33,679 nucleotides of DNA from Agrilactobacillus composti DSM 18527 = JCM 14202. Its GTDB lineage: Bacteria > Bacillota > Bacilli > Lactobacillales > Lactobacillaceae. The notes under the pieces are model-generated. The model had not been told where the DNA came from. It worked only from the letters and a program-made list of their open reading frames with translations, and did not search any database. The stretch lies in assembly GCF_001436375.1 (NCBI RefSeq), contig NZ_AZGA01000084.1, forward strand, positions 125,183 to 158,861, written 5' to 3'. Below are positions 8,146 to 17,085 of this stretch, in pieces. A program made the position numbers and the translations under genes. How positions within the stretch are numbered: position 1 is the stretch's first letter; the number at the start of each line of letters is the position of its first letter.

Positions 8146-10515
8146 ATGGCAAACTTTCTAAAATCCTGGGTTGAAAATGATAAACGTGAAGTCAATCGCA
8201 TGGATAAAATTGCTGACAAAGTAATTAGTTATGAAGATGAATATGCGCAGCTTTCCGATGAAGCCTTGAAAGCTAAAACACCAGAACTAAAAAAACGCGT
8301 GCAAGAAGATGGCGAAAGTTTAGATGATGTTTTACCTGAAGCCTTTGCAACCTGTCGGGAAGGTGCTAAACGTGTTTTAGGGCTATTCCCATTTAGAGTT
8401 CAAATTATTGGGGGCATTACTTTACATGAAGGTAATATCGCTGAAATGAAAACTGGTGAAGGTAAGACTTTAACAGCTACCATGCCAGTTTATTTGAATG
8501 CCCTAGAAGGTAAAGGGGTTCATGTGGTTACCGTCAATGAATACCTATCTTCGCGGGATGCCACAGAAATGGGCGAGTTGTACAATTGGTTAGGCTTGAG
8601 TGTTGGCTTGAACTTGAATGAAAAAAGTGCCGAGCAAAAACGGGAAGCCTACAATTGTGATATTACGTATTCCACAAATAGTGAACTCGGATTTGATTAT
8701 TTGCGGGACAACATGGTGGTTTATAAAGAAGAAATGGTACAACGGCCATTACGCTATGCCATCGTGGATGAAGTGGATTCCATCTTAATTGATGAAGCCC
8801 GGACACCTTTGATTATTTCTGGGCAGGCTGAAAAATCGACTGCCTTATATATCCGTGCTGATCGTTTTGTCAAAACCTTAAAAGAAGACGATGATTTTAA
8901 AATTGACTGGCCAACTAAGACCATCAGTTTATCAGAACAAGGGATTAAAAAAGCTGAGAAAAATTTTGGCCTCAGTAACTTATATGATACTGATAACATG
9001 GCTTTGACCCACCATTTGGATCAAGCACTGCGGGCTAATTTTATTATGTTGCATGATATTGACTATGTGGTTCAAGATGGCCAAGTTATGATCGTTGATC
9101 AATTTACTGGGCGGGTCATGGAAGGTCGGCGTTATTCCGATGGTTTACATCAAGCGATTGAAGCCAAAGAAGGCGTTGAAATCCAAGATGAAAGTAAAAC
9201 CATGGCCAATATCACGTATCAGAACTACTTCAGAATGTATGACAAGTTATCTGGGATGACCGGGACTGCCAAAACAGAAGAAGAAGAATTTCGCGAAATT
9301 TATAACATGGAATGTATTGGGATTCCAACTAACAAACCAGTTATTCGGGTAGACCGTTCGGATGTGTTATATCCAACGATTGATAGTAAATTTAAAGCTG
9401 TTATTGAAGATATCAAAGAACGCCATACCAAGGGCCAACCAGTTTTGGTGGGGACCGTTGCCGTTGAATCTTCTGAACGTCTATCTCATTTATTAGACGA
9501 AGCGGGTATTCCCCATGCTGTCTTAAATGCCAAGAATCACTTTAAAGAAGCTGAAATCATCATGAATGCCGGTCAAAAGGGTGCTGTTACCATCGCCACC
9601 AACATGGCCGGTCGTGGGACTGATATTAAATTAGGTCCTGGTGTACGTGAAGTTGGCGGTTTGTGTGTGTTAGGGACTGAACGGCATGAGTCGCGCCGGA
9701 TCGATAACCAGCTTCGGGGCCGTTCTGGCCGGCAGGGTGATCCTGGTGAAACCATTTTCTATATGTCCTTAGAAGATGACTTAATGAAGCGGTTTGGTTC
9801 AGATCGAATCAAGGCATTCCTTGAAAGAATGCGGATCGATGACGATGATGCCGTGATTCAAAGTCGCATGATTTCAAGACAAGTGGAGTCTGCTCAAAAG
9901 CGGGTTGAAGGGAACAACTATGATACCCGTAAGCAGACTTTGCAATATGACGACGTGATGCGCGAACAGCGGGAAGTTATCTATAAAGAACGGTTTGAAG
10001 TGATTCAAGAAACTAAGGATTTAGGACATATCTTAATGCCAATGGTCAAACGGACTATCGGCCATCAAATTGATTTGTTTACGCAAGGCGAAACACCTAA
10101 AGATTGGAATCTGGATGCCTTATATGACTTTGTCATCAACTCCTTGACTAATGATGCTAACTTTAAACGGGCTCAATTAGATAATCGTACGGTGGCCGAA
10201 TTAACGGCGTTGTTAAATAAAATTGCCGATGATAATTTTGCAACTAAGACTAAATTATTGACGGATCCAACGCAACTGTTGGAATTCGAAAAAGTTGTTA
10301 TCCTGCGGGTTGTGGATGAGCATTGGACCGATCATATTGATGCCATGGATCGTCTGCGGCAGTCAATTGGTTTAAGAGGTTACGGGCAGATGAATCCTTT
10401 GGTTGAGTACCAAGAAGAAGGGTTTAGAATGTTCGAAGAAATGATTTCAGATATTGACTACGACGTCACCCGCCTATTCATGAAAGCTGAAATTCGTCAA
10501 AATATTAGACGTTAG
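8146..10515 (+). CDS. secA: Preprotein translocase ATPase SecA
   Basis: SecA is the ATP-driven motor of SecYEG-dependent protein export at the cytoplasmic membrane. The 789-residue protein contains Walker A MKTGEGKT (101-108), DEVD (208-211), the preprotein cross-linking domain, NBD2 motifs ([20 protein letters not shown]) and the helical scaffold near the C-terminus. It ends at [11 protein letters not shown] and lacks the zinc-binding CxCxS linker, as in many lactobacilli. The start at 8146 gives MANFLKSW with GAAGGGA eight bases upstream; the in-frame ATG at 8107 has no ribosome binding site and would add 13 unconserved residues. Confidence 0.98.
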   Translation: MANFLKSWVENDKREVNRMDKIADKVISYEDEYAQLSDEALKAKTPELKKRVQEDGESLDDVLPEAFATCREGAKRVLGLFPFRVQIIGGITLHEGNIAEMKTGEGKTLTATMPVYLNALEGKGVHVVTVNEYLSSRDATEMGELYNWLGLSVGLNLNEKSAEQKREAYNCDITYSTNSELGFDYLRDNMVVYKEEMVQRPLRYAIVDEVDSILIDEARTPLIISGQAEKSTALYIRADRFVKTLKEDDDFKIDWPTKTISLSEQGIKKAEKNFGLSNLYDTDNMALTHHLDQALRANFIMLHDIDYVVQDGQVMIVDQFTGRVMEGRRYSDGLHQAIEAKEGVEIQDESKTMANITYQNYFRMYDKLSGMTGTAKTEEEEFREIYNMECIGIPTNKPVIRVDRSDVLYPTIDSKFKAVIEDIKERHTKGQPVLVGTVAVESSERLSHLLDEAGIPHAVLNAKNHFKEAEIIMNAGQKGAVTIATNMAGRGTDIKLGPGVREVGGLCVLGTERHESRRIDNQLRGRSGRQGDPGETIFYMSLEDDLMKRFGSDRIKAFLERMRIDDDDAVIQSRMISRQVESAQKRVEGNNYDTRKQTLQYDDVMREQREVIYKERFEVIQETKDLGHILMPMVKRTIGHQIDLFTQGETPKDWNLDALYDFVINSLTNDANFKRAQLDNRTVAELTALLNKIADDNFATKTKLLTDPTQLLEFEKVVILRVVDEHWTDHIDAMDRLRQSIGLRGYGQMNPLVEYQEEGFRMFEEMISDIDYDVTRLFMKAEIRQNIRR

Positions 10516-10573
10516 TTACCAAGAAAGATTGCCAAGCGTTGTCATCACGGCTTATTTTAAGGAATTAACAAGG

Positions 10574-10613
10574 ACAAAGGGCCGATGACGGAAGTAGTTA
10601 TCTGGCCCTTTGT
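10574..10613 (+). other. Long-loop hairpin between secA and prfB
   Basis: ACAAAGGGCC pairs perfectly with GGCCCTTTGT (10 bp) across a 20-base loop. The following TTGATTT is only a weak T tract. It may be an inefficient terminator of secA or an attenuator ahead of prfB. I saw no other clear terminator in the 130-base gap. Confidence 0.5.
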
Positions 10614-10645
10614 TTGATTTAAATAGCAAAAGGAGTTATGGAAAT

Positions 10646-11762
10646 ATGGAAATTAGTGAAGCTAGACATAGTCTAGAAACAATTGCATCAAAAATAAAGC
10701 AATTTAGGGGGTCACTTTGACCTCGATCGCCTAGAAGAAGTCGTCGCGATTAACGAAGCCAAAATGGCTCAACCGGATTTTTGGAACGATCAAACTGCTG
10801 CTCAAAAATTGATTGATGAAACCAATACTTCTAAATCGAAGCTAGATGATTTTAAATCATTGCAAAGCCAGTATGAAGATCTGATGGTCAATTTGGAATT
10901 GATTCAAGAAGAACCCGACCCAGATATGAAAAAAGAATTTGAGACAGGTTTGACTAAACTACAACAACAAATGCAGCAATATGAATTGGCTTTGTTGTTG
11001 AATCAAAAATATGATCAAAATAATGCGATTTTAGAAATTCATCCTGGGGCTGGCGGCACAGAATCTCAAGACTGGGGATCTATGTTATTGCGGATGTATA
11101 CCCGTTGGGCGCAACAACACAATTTTACGGTGGAGACTGAAGACTATCAGGCTGGGGATGAGGCTGGCATTAAGAGTGTATCTTTGATGATCAAAGGCCA
11201 CAATGCTTATGGCCTATTGCGCTCTGAAAAGGGTATTCATCGCTTGGTACGGATATCACCGTTTGATGCTGCGGGTCGCCGGCACACTTCTTTTGCGTCC
11301 GTGGATGTAATGCCTGAGTTAGATGACTCTATTGATATTGAAGTTCGCCCAGAAGACGTCAAAATGGATGTTTTTAGATCCAGTGGCGCTGGTGGCCAAC
11401 ATATTAATAAGACCTCTTCGGCAGTGCGCTTGACCCACATCCCCACAGGAATCGTGGTCAGTTCGCAGGCGCAACGTTCTCAGTTTCAAAATAGAGATAC
11501 CGCGATGAATATGTTAAAGGCGAAACTCTATCAAAAAGAAGTCGCAGAAAAAAAGGCCCAAGAAGCCGCTATCAAGGGTGAACAGTTAGATATTGGCTGG
11601 GGTTCACAGATTAGATCCTATGTTTTTCATCCTTATACCATGGTCAAAGACCATCGTACCAATTATGAAACCGGTAATGGTCAAGCCGTGATGGACGGCG
11701 ATTTAGATCCATTTATTTACGCTTATTTACAGTGGGACTTAAAGCAGCAAAATCCAAGTTAG
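10646..11762 (+). CDS. prfB: Peptide chain release factor 2 (programmed +1 frameshift)
   Basis: RF2 terminates translation at UGA and UAA. The gene starts at ATG 10646 (AGGAG ten bases upstream), reads 24 codons to an in-frame TGA at 10718-10720, and continues in the +1 frame from GAC at 10719. The joined product is 371 residues, normal for RF2. Residues around the junction read FRGSL then DLDRLEE. The stop-recognition SPF tripeptide lies at 204-206 and the catalytic GGQ motif at 249-251. ftsE follows after 12 bases, so prfB-ftsE-ftsX may be one operon. The split frame is regulation, not damage. Confidence 0.97.
10706..10721 (+). promoter_or_regulatory. RF2 autoregulatory frameshift site
   Basis: AGGGGG (10706-10711) acts as an internal Shine-Dalgarno three bases before the slippery CTT at 10715-10717, followed by TGA and C. 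This is the classical prfB arrangement: when RF2 is scarce, the ribosome pauses at UGA and slips from CUU to UUU, which raises RF2 synthesis. Confidence 0.95.
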
Positions 11763-11774
11763 GGGATCAAGCAC

Positions 11775-12467
11775 ATGATTCAGTTCGTGGATGTTTCTAA
11801 GAAATTTCAAAGAAAGACTGTTTTGGAGAATATCAATTTAACGATACAACAAGGAGAGTTTGTGTACATTGTTGGGCCCAGTGGGGCAGGCAAGTCCACA
11901 TTGATTCAATTGCTTTACCGCCAACTGCTACCCAGTAAAGGTATTATTTGGGTCAATCAATTTGACCTGACGAAAATGAAGGCCAAAGGGGTACCTTATT
12001 TGCGCCGGGAGTTGGGGATTGTTTTTCAAGATTTTAAACTACTACCTAAACTGACTGTATTTGAAAATGTTGCTTATGCCATGGCAGTCACCGAAAAAAA
12101 ACCGGCGCTGATCCGACGTCGGGTTTTAGAAGTGCTTAAAGAAATGGGCCTAGCTAATTTGCGGCATCGTTTTCCTAGTGAACTATCCGGTGGTGAACAG
12201 CAACGGGTGGCGATTGCCAGGGCAATTGTGAATCGGCCCAGCATTGTGATCGCCGATGAACCTACTGGTAATTTGGATCCTGAGACAGCAGCGGGGATTA
12301 TTAATATTTTTGAGGCCATTCACCGCCAGGGGTCTACTGTAATCATGGCCACGCATAATCACGAGTTGGTGGATCGTCGGCCCCACCGGGTTGTGGAAAT
12401 CGTGGCTGGCCAAATTGTGCGGGATCAAGCTAAAGGAGCCTATCACTATGCCGGGATACGTCATTAA
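11775..12467 (+). CDS. ftsE: Cell division ABC-type ATPase FtsE
   Basis: FtsE is the cytoplasmic ATPase of the FtsEX complex, which activates peptidoglycan hydrolases during division or elongation. The 230-residue protein has Walker [10 protein letters not shown] (34-42), signature [14 protein letters not shown], and Walker B IVIADEP followed by TGNLDP. The ATG follows AGGGGA, which overlaps the prfB stop. The 3' end overlaps ftsX by 20 bases. Confidence 0.96.
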   Translation: MIQFVDVSKKFQRKTVLENINLTIQQGEFVYIVGPSGAGKSTLIQLLYRQLLPSKGIIWVNQFDLTKMKAKGVPYLRRELGIVFQDFKLLPKLTVFENVAYAMAVTEKKPALIRRRVLEVLKEMGLANLRHRFPSELSGGEQQRVAIARAIVNRPSIVIADEPTGNLDPETAAGIINIFEAIHRQGSTVIMATHNHELVDRRPHRVVEIVAGQIVRDQAKGAYHYAGIRH

Positions 12468-13335
12468 GCGTCATGTTAAAGACAGCTTTAAAAGTTTAAA
12501 GCGTAATGGATGGATGTCCTTTGCGGCCATTAGCGCGGTGGCAGTGACATTGATGTTATTAGGGATTTTTTTAGCCTTGATTTTAAATGTGAATCGCTTA
12601 TCGAATCAAATTGAAAATGATGTGCGGGTCCGGGTTTTGATTGAACGGGGAACGACACCCAAGCAAAAAACGGCTTTAAAAACCAAACTGACTGATATGT
12701 CTGCTGTCAAGACAGTGACCTACGCCAGCCGTAATCAAGAACTTAAACAAGTCGTCGGCCACTACGGCCAGGCTTTTGGGTTATTTGCTGGGGATGAGAA
12801 TCCTTTGAATGATGTCTATATAGTCACGGCCAAGCAGCCAACGCAAACCATTACGGTGGCTAAAACAGCCAGACAGCTCCCCTATGTGGCAACCGCCAAT
12901 TACGGGGGTAATCAGACCAAGCAATTATTTCAAGTCATGGGGACCATTCGCCTATGGGCCAGTGGCTTGATGTTGTTACTGTTGTTGGTGGCTATTTTTC
13001 TAATTTCAAATACTATCCGCATAACCATTATGTCCCGGGAAGCCGAAATCGGTGTAATGCGGCTAGTGGGGGCCACTAATGCCTATATTCGTTGGCCTTT
13101 TTTTCTGGAAGGGGCTTGGACGGGGCTATTAGGATCCCTATTGCCAATGGTGCTGATTGACATTGGCTATCATTGGGTCTATCAACGGACAGCAACTGAG
13201 TTAGTCAATTTTGGTTATACTTTGGCCAGCCCAGGGCAATTTTTGGTGTTGATCGACTTGGTGCTGTTATCAGTTGGCATGCTGATTGGTGCTATTGGCG
13301 CGATGATTTCAATGCGACGTTACTTAAAGGTCTAG
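12448..13335 (+). CDS. ftsX: Cell division protein FtsX
   Basis: FtsX is the membrane partner of FtsE and passes the ATPase signal to extracellular murein hydrolases. The 295-residue protein has one N-terminal membrane segment (about 24-46), an extracellular domain (about 50-165) and three C-terminal segments (about 173-195, 222-242 and 263-287), the usual FtsX topology. The start at 12448 ([14 protein letters not shown]) has AAAGGAG nine bases upstream and lies inside the end of ftsE, which indicates translational coupling. An in-frame ATG at 12391 would add 19 residues from within ftsE and is unlikely. Confidence 0.95.
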   Translation: MPGYVIKRHVKDSFKSLKRNGWMSFAAISAVAVTLMLLGIFLALILNVNRLSNQIENDVRVRVLIERGTTPKQKTALKTKLTDMSAVKTVTYASRNQELKQVVGHYGQAFGLFAGDENPLNDVYIVTAKQPTQTITVAKTARQLPYVATANYGGNQTKQLFQVMGTIRLWASGLMLLLLLVAIFLISNTIRITIMSREAEIGVMRLVGATNAYIRWPFFLEGAWTGLLGSLLPMVLIDIGYHWVYQRTATELVNFGYTLASPGQFLVLIDLVLLSVGMLIGAIGAMISMRRYLKV

Positions 13336-13357
13336 GGGTAAAACCCTGGCCTTTTTT
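13327..13357 (+). terminator. Terminator overlapping the ftsX stop
   Basis: The stem AAGGTC-T-AGGG pairs with CCCTGGCCTT (one bulge, one G-U pair) around a short A-rich loop and ends in six T residues. The 5' arm contains the last codons and stop of ftsX. It separates ftsEX from the phosphate block. Confidence 0.82.
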
Positions 13358-13380
13358 GCGAAGTTAATATTTCTTAATAT

Positions 13381-13445
13381 TTTACGAAAATTATACGTAA
13401 TCTTTACAAAGGGCGTACAATTCCAATAGAATTGCATGGTATACT
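13381..13445 (+). promoter_or_regulatory. PhoP-box array and promoter of the minJ-like/phoP/phoR operon
   Basis: Four hexamers, TTTACG (13381), TATACG (13392), TTTACA (13403) and CGTACA (13414), start exactly 11 bp apart. This matches direct-repeat PhoP/PhoB boxes (TTAACA-like, one per helical turn). There is no good -35. An extended -10, TGGTATACT (13437-13445), starts its hexamer 20 bases after the last box, the layout of an activator-dependent Pho promoter. The predicted TSS is near 13452. Confidence 0.78.
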
Positions 13446-13474
13446 TATTTTATCCACAATATGAGGTAGTTATT

Positions 13475-14635
13475 TTGCTAAAAATTATTGGCTTTTTCTT
13501 TTTTAACCCAGTTTTTCTCGTGGCCATTTGTGTCATCGCCATATCAGGTTATCGACGCATTCAACAAGAGCGTCGCCAATTCTCTATTGCCATTGATTCC
13601 CATTTTTTGGAGGCCCGTTCTTTTTTTAAGGACGGTTTATTCGTGGGCTTAATTGCATCAGTGGTCAGTCTATTATTGGGGATTGTGGTGGATAATAACT
13701 GGTTGGTATGGTATGTCTTGATAACCTTGCTGGGTTTGGTTTGTTTCACAGCGTTTTGGGATAATGGTATTTTATGGTTACTAGTGGCTGGCTTAGCGTG
13801 GTTTAAACCAAATTTAGTATTGCCTGGTTTTTTCAACGACACGATCATTGCACCAGTGCAAGGAGCAGTGATTCCCAGTGCGCTGGCCATTGCAGCCCTT
13901 GGTTTGGGAGCGTGCGCGCGCTTATTCCAAAAAATGCCCCAATTAGAATTAAGCCCTAAGATAAAAAATGCAGTTCGTGGCGGTCGCGAAGCTTATTATG
14001 CGGTTCAGCGGCTTTATTTAATGCCGCTTATTTTGCTGGTCCCAGGGGATGCGTTCCCCATGTTAAAGGGCTGGTGGCCATTTTTTAACTTAGGGAATCA
14101 GCGTTTTACGATCTTGGTATTGCCCTTGATTTTAGGGTTGAATTTGAAACTAAACCGGCGCTTACCGGCAGAACTGACCCAACTGCAGCGGCCCTTCATG
14201 CTGGCCAGTGTCATTATGCTTGGCTTAGCATTTTTAGGGTTACGTGGACAATTACCTGGTTTGAGCTTAATTTTAGGCGCTGTGTTGGTCATTCTTTTGC
14301 GGGGTTATGTGGCCCGTTTCTTGGCTAAGGGTACCAGCCACTTGCTGCAACCAAAAGCCGGGATTCAAGTTTTAGCGGTGCAAAAGGGAACGCCTGCTCA
14401 AAAAGCAGGCTTGACCGCCGGCGATGTGGTTTTGTCGGCAAATGGTCAGCCCGTTAATTCCCAAGCACAATTTTATGAAGTTATCCAAGCGAGTGCGACG
14501 TTTGTGAGCCTGCGGGTAAAAACGCTGCATCAAGATATCAAACTGGCGGAAACAGCAATATACAAAGACTCACCTCATGAATTAGGGATTATTACTTTTC
14601 CTGATTCAGAACAGACGCATCAAAGGAGGATATAG
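13475..14635 (+). CDS. MinJ-like polytopic membrane protein with C-terminal PDZ domain
   Basis: The 386-residue protein has about eight hydrophobic segments in the first 285 residues and a PDZ domain at about 290-360 (VLAVQKGTPAQKAGLTAGDVVLSANGQPV). It has no protease catalytic motif. Length, topology and position after ftsEX resemble Bacillus MinJ (YvjD), the polar adaptor between DivIVA and MinD; function here is inferred. The start is TTG 13475, seven bases after GAGGT. An in-frame ATG at 13436 overlaps the -10 region and cannot be used from this promoter. One base separates it from phoP, so it is the first gene of a Pho-controlled operon. Confidence 0.72.
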   Translation: MLKIIGFFFFNPVFLVAICVIAISGYRRIQQERRQFSIAIDSHFLEARSFFKDGLFVGLIASVVSLLLGIVVDNNWLVWYVLITLLGLVCFTAFWDNGILWLLVAGLAWFKPNLVLPGFFNDTIIAPVQGAVIPSALAIAALGLGACARLFQKMPQLELSPKIKNAVRGGREAYYAVQRLYLMPLILLVPGDAFPMLKGWWPFFNLGNQRFTILVLPLILGLNLKLNRRLPAELTQLQRPFMLASVIMLGLAFLGLRGQLPGLSLILGAVLVILLRGYVARFLAKGTSHLLQPKAGIQVLAVQKGTPAQKAGLTAGDVVLSANGQPVNSQAQFYEVIQASATFVSLRVKTLHQDIKLAETAIYKDSPHELGIITFPDSEQTHQRRI

Positions 14636-14636
14636 T

Positions 14637-15335
14637 GTGGATAGGATTTTAGTGGTTGATGATGAACCAGCTATTTTAACTTTATTAAAATATAATTTAA
14701 CCCAAGAAGGGTATGAAGTGACCACCGCCCAAGATGGACAGGAGGCTTTGAATCTAGCTTTTAACCAGCAATTTGATTTTATTATCTTAGACTTAATGCT
14801 GCCCCATATTGATGGCCTAGAGATTACTCGGCGCCTTAGGATTGAAAAAATTAAAACGCCAATTATGATTTTAACGGCTAAAGACAGTGAGACCGATAAA
14901 ATTGTGGGCTTAGAAATCGGCGCCGACGATTATGTGACTAAACCCTTTAGTCCTCGAGAAATCATTGCCCGCATTAAAGCCATTAAGCGGCGGTTGAATA
15001 AAGGCGAACCGGATAAAGCCGCTCAATCCGAGCGCTATATTACCGTGGGGGATTTAACCATTGATCAAGATCAAATGATTGCCACTAAGAATGGTAAGAA
15101 TTTATTACTAACACCTAAGGAATACAAATTATTGGCCTATTTAATGCATCGCCCAGGTCGGGTGTTGAGCCGTGAAGCGTTGTTAAATGGTGTTTGGGGA
15201 TTTGATTATGCAGCTGAATCCAGAATGGTGGATATTCAGATCAGTCATTTAAGAGATAAAGTGGAAACTGATCCTAAGCAGGCACAATTTATTAAGACGG
15301 TTCGGGGCTTTGGTTATAAATTGGAGGTTAAATGA
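14637..15335 (+). CDS. phoP: Phosphate-response regulator PhoP (PnpR), OmpR family
   Basis: This two-component regulator probably activates phosphate-uptake genes by binding the 11-bp-spaced repeats found at 13381 and 17004. The 232-residue protein has a receiver domain with acidic D8/D9, phospho-acceptor D52, T80 and K102, and a winged-helix DNA-binding domain at about 130-230 (LTPKEYKLLAYL, VRGFGYKLE). The GTG start at 14637 has AAAGGAGG upstream. It overlaps or abuts phoR. Confidence 0.95.
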   Translation: MDRILVVDDEPAILTLLKYNLTQEGYEVTTAQDGQEALNLAFNQQFDFIILDLMLPHIDGLEITRRLRIEKIKTPIMILTAKDSETDKIVGLEIGADDYVTKPFSPREIIARIKAIKRRLNKGEPDKAAQSERYITVGDLTIDQDQMIATKNGKNLLLTPKEYKLLAYLMHRPGRVLSREALLNGVWGFDYAAESRMVDIQISHLRDKVETDPKQAQFIKTVRGFGYKLEVK

Positions 15336-17002
15336 TGAGTCGGCACAAGTACCTAATTAGAGTATCTTTAGTTACGCTCTTTGCAATTTTATTTTATTTA
15401 TTATCTATTTTTGTCATGAATTCAGTTGTTCAAAAACAACAAGAGCATTATTTGCAGCGTGAAGCTGAAGATTACCAATTAGTCGCAGATAACAAATCCG
15501 CCTTAGAAAACTGGCAAGATAAAAGCGGTATTATTGTGATTACCAGTCCCATGCGCCAAGGCTCCAGTTTCCAAACCATGGCTCGGGATTTGGTCAGTCA
15601 CAGTTTGATTTCTCGCGAGAAACCTTTTTCAAAACAAACCGTCGATAATAAAGATTATCTGTCTTATGGATTATATGCCACCGTTGGCAATCCGATTGTT
15701 TTCTTTATGCCGAAGGACAGCCCTTGGAATTTCATACCAGCCGCTTTTTGGATCTCAACGGTGATTTATTTTGCCGCACTATTATTTGGACTGTTTTATA
15801 GTACGCGTCGGCGTAAGAAGATGCTGACAAATCTAGGGACTTTAGTGAATAACGTGCACCGAATTCGGCATCAGGGCAATCCTGAGCCTTTGATTTTAAC
15901 GATGGACAATGTGTTATATCCTTTGTCTGCTGAAGTGAACAAATTAGATGATGACGTGAATCACTTAAATGAAAAAATTGCGATTCGCTCAGAAAGTTTT
16001 AAACGTCTGATTGATCACTTGCCTATGGGCGTAATGCTGATGGATATGGATGGCAATGTGCAGATGCTCAATGAATCTATGCGCCATTTGTTGCAAGTCG
16101 AAGATGCTGCGCTACCGCATCCCTTTATTGATGATGTGAAAACTTACAAACTAAGTCAAATGATTGAACACACTATTCGCTATCAGCATAATCATCACGG
16201 TGAAGTACAACTGGTACAACAACCCGTGCGTTATGTGGATGCCAATGTGATTCAAGTCGGTCAAGATGGGCCGCGACCACAGATATTGGTCTTGCTTTAT
16301 GATTTGACAAATATCCGCCGGATCGAACAAATGCAATTAGACTTTGTGGGTAATGTCAGTCATGAATTAAAGACGCCAGTGACTGCCATCAAAGGTTTTG
16401 CGGAAACCATGATTCAAAAAACGGACATGGATCCTAAAGACCGGGCAGAATTCATCAAAATTATTTATAAGGAAAGTACACGGTTGAATCAATTAATTCA
16501 AGATATTTTAGAGTTATCTAAATTAGATGAGACCCGTAAAGATGAACCTGTGAATGTCACGGTTAAACCAGTGGTTGCTGATATTTTACAGGAATTAAAA
16601 CCCGATATTGCTGCCCGTCACCTGGAAGTCAGTGTGAATGGGAAGGAAGATGTGGCTTTGAAGATTGATCCCGTTCAATTCCGACAGATCATGAAAAACT
16701 TGATTACAAATGCAATTTTTTACAATCGTGATGCTGGTAAAATTGCCGTTAACTTTGCCAATGGTAAAAATAACGTTCATATTTCCGTGGTGGATACCGG
16801 GATTGGTCTAAAAGAAGAAGAACAATCACGTATCTTTGAACGTTTCTATAGAGTTGATAAAGCACGGTCTTATAACAATGGCGGTACCGGTTTAGGCCTG
16901 TCGATTGTGAGTGGTATTGTAAATAATTATGGTGGGAAATTATCTGTTACCAGTCAATATGGTGTGGGTAGTACCTTCAATTTGAAGTTGCCAAAAGCAT
17001 AA
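15335..17002 (+). CDS. phoR: Phosphate sensor histidine kinase PhoR (PnpS)
   Basis: This membrane histidine kinase is paired with PhoP. The 555-residue protein has TM1 (about 9-29), an extracytoplasmic domain (30-133), TM2 (about 134-156), a linker, a PAS domain (about 220-325), a HisKA domain with phospho-acceptor H343 in VSHELKTPVTAIKGF, and an HATPase domain (NLITNAIFYN, DTGIGL, GGTGLGLSI). ATG 15335 lies seven bases after GGAGG; ATG 15332, which overlaps the phoP stop, is the alternative. The PhoP/PhoR assignment rests on domain order plus the adjacent pst genes. Confidence 0.93.
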   Translation: MSRHKYLIRVSLVTLFAILFYLLSIFVMNSVVQKQQEHYLQREAEDYQLVADNKSALENWQDKSGIIVITSPMRQGSSFQTMARDLVSHSLISREKPFSKQTVDNKDYLSYGLYATVGNPIVFFMPKDSPWNFIPAAFWISTVIYFAALLFGLFYSTRRRKKMLTNLGTLVNNVHRIRHQGNPEPLILTMDNVLYPLSAEVNKLDDDVNHLNEKIAIRSESFKRLIDHLPMGVMLMDMDGNVQMLNESMRHLLQVEDAALPHPFIDDVKTYKLSQMIEHTIRYQHNHHGEVQLVQQPVRYVDANVIQVGQDGPRPQILVLLYDLTNIRRIEQMQLDFVGNVSHELKTPVTAIKGFAETMIQKTDMDPKDRAEFIKIIYKESTRLNQLIQDILELSKLDETRKDEPVNVTVKPVVADILQELKPDIAARHLEVSVNGKEDVALKIDPVQFRQIMKNLITNAIFYNRDAGKIAVNFANGKNNVHISVVDTGIGLKEEEQSRIFERFYRVDKARSYNNGGTGLGLSIVSGIVNNYGGKLSVTSQYGVGSTFNLKLPKA

Positions 17003-17003
17003 A

Positions 17004-17057
17004 TTTACACAATTTTTACAAAGCACATGGTATATCTTTACATTAAGAGGGTATCAT
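17004..17057 (+). promoter_or_regulatory. PhoP-box array and promoter of the pst operon
   Basis: TTTACA occurs at 17004, 17015 and 17037, all in one 11-bp phase; the intervening 17026 position is degenerate (CATGGT). A -10-like TATCAT lies at 17052-17057. The distance from the 17026 slot to the -10 is 20 bases, the same as at the minJ-like promoter. No terminator lies between phoR and pstS, so pst can also be read through from upstream. Confidence 0.78.
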
Positions 17058-17085
17058 CTTATTGTTATGCTTTATGGAGGTAAAA

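Noticed and set aside
10718-10720. In-frame stop codon near the start of prfB as a sign of a broken gene
   Set aside because: It is the conserved autoregulatory frameshift of RF2, with its internal Shine-Dalgarno and CTT TGA C.
12183-12464. Antisense open frame within ftsE
   Set aside because: No ribosome binding site or recognisable product. The plus-strand FtsE frame explains the coding signal.
13436-13474. ATG at 13436 as the start of the PDZ membrane protein
   Set aside because: It overlaps the predicted extended -10, so it would not be on the transcript, and it lacks a ribosome binding site. TTG 13475 follows GAGGT.
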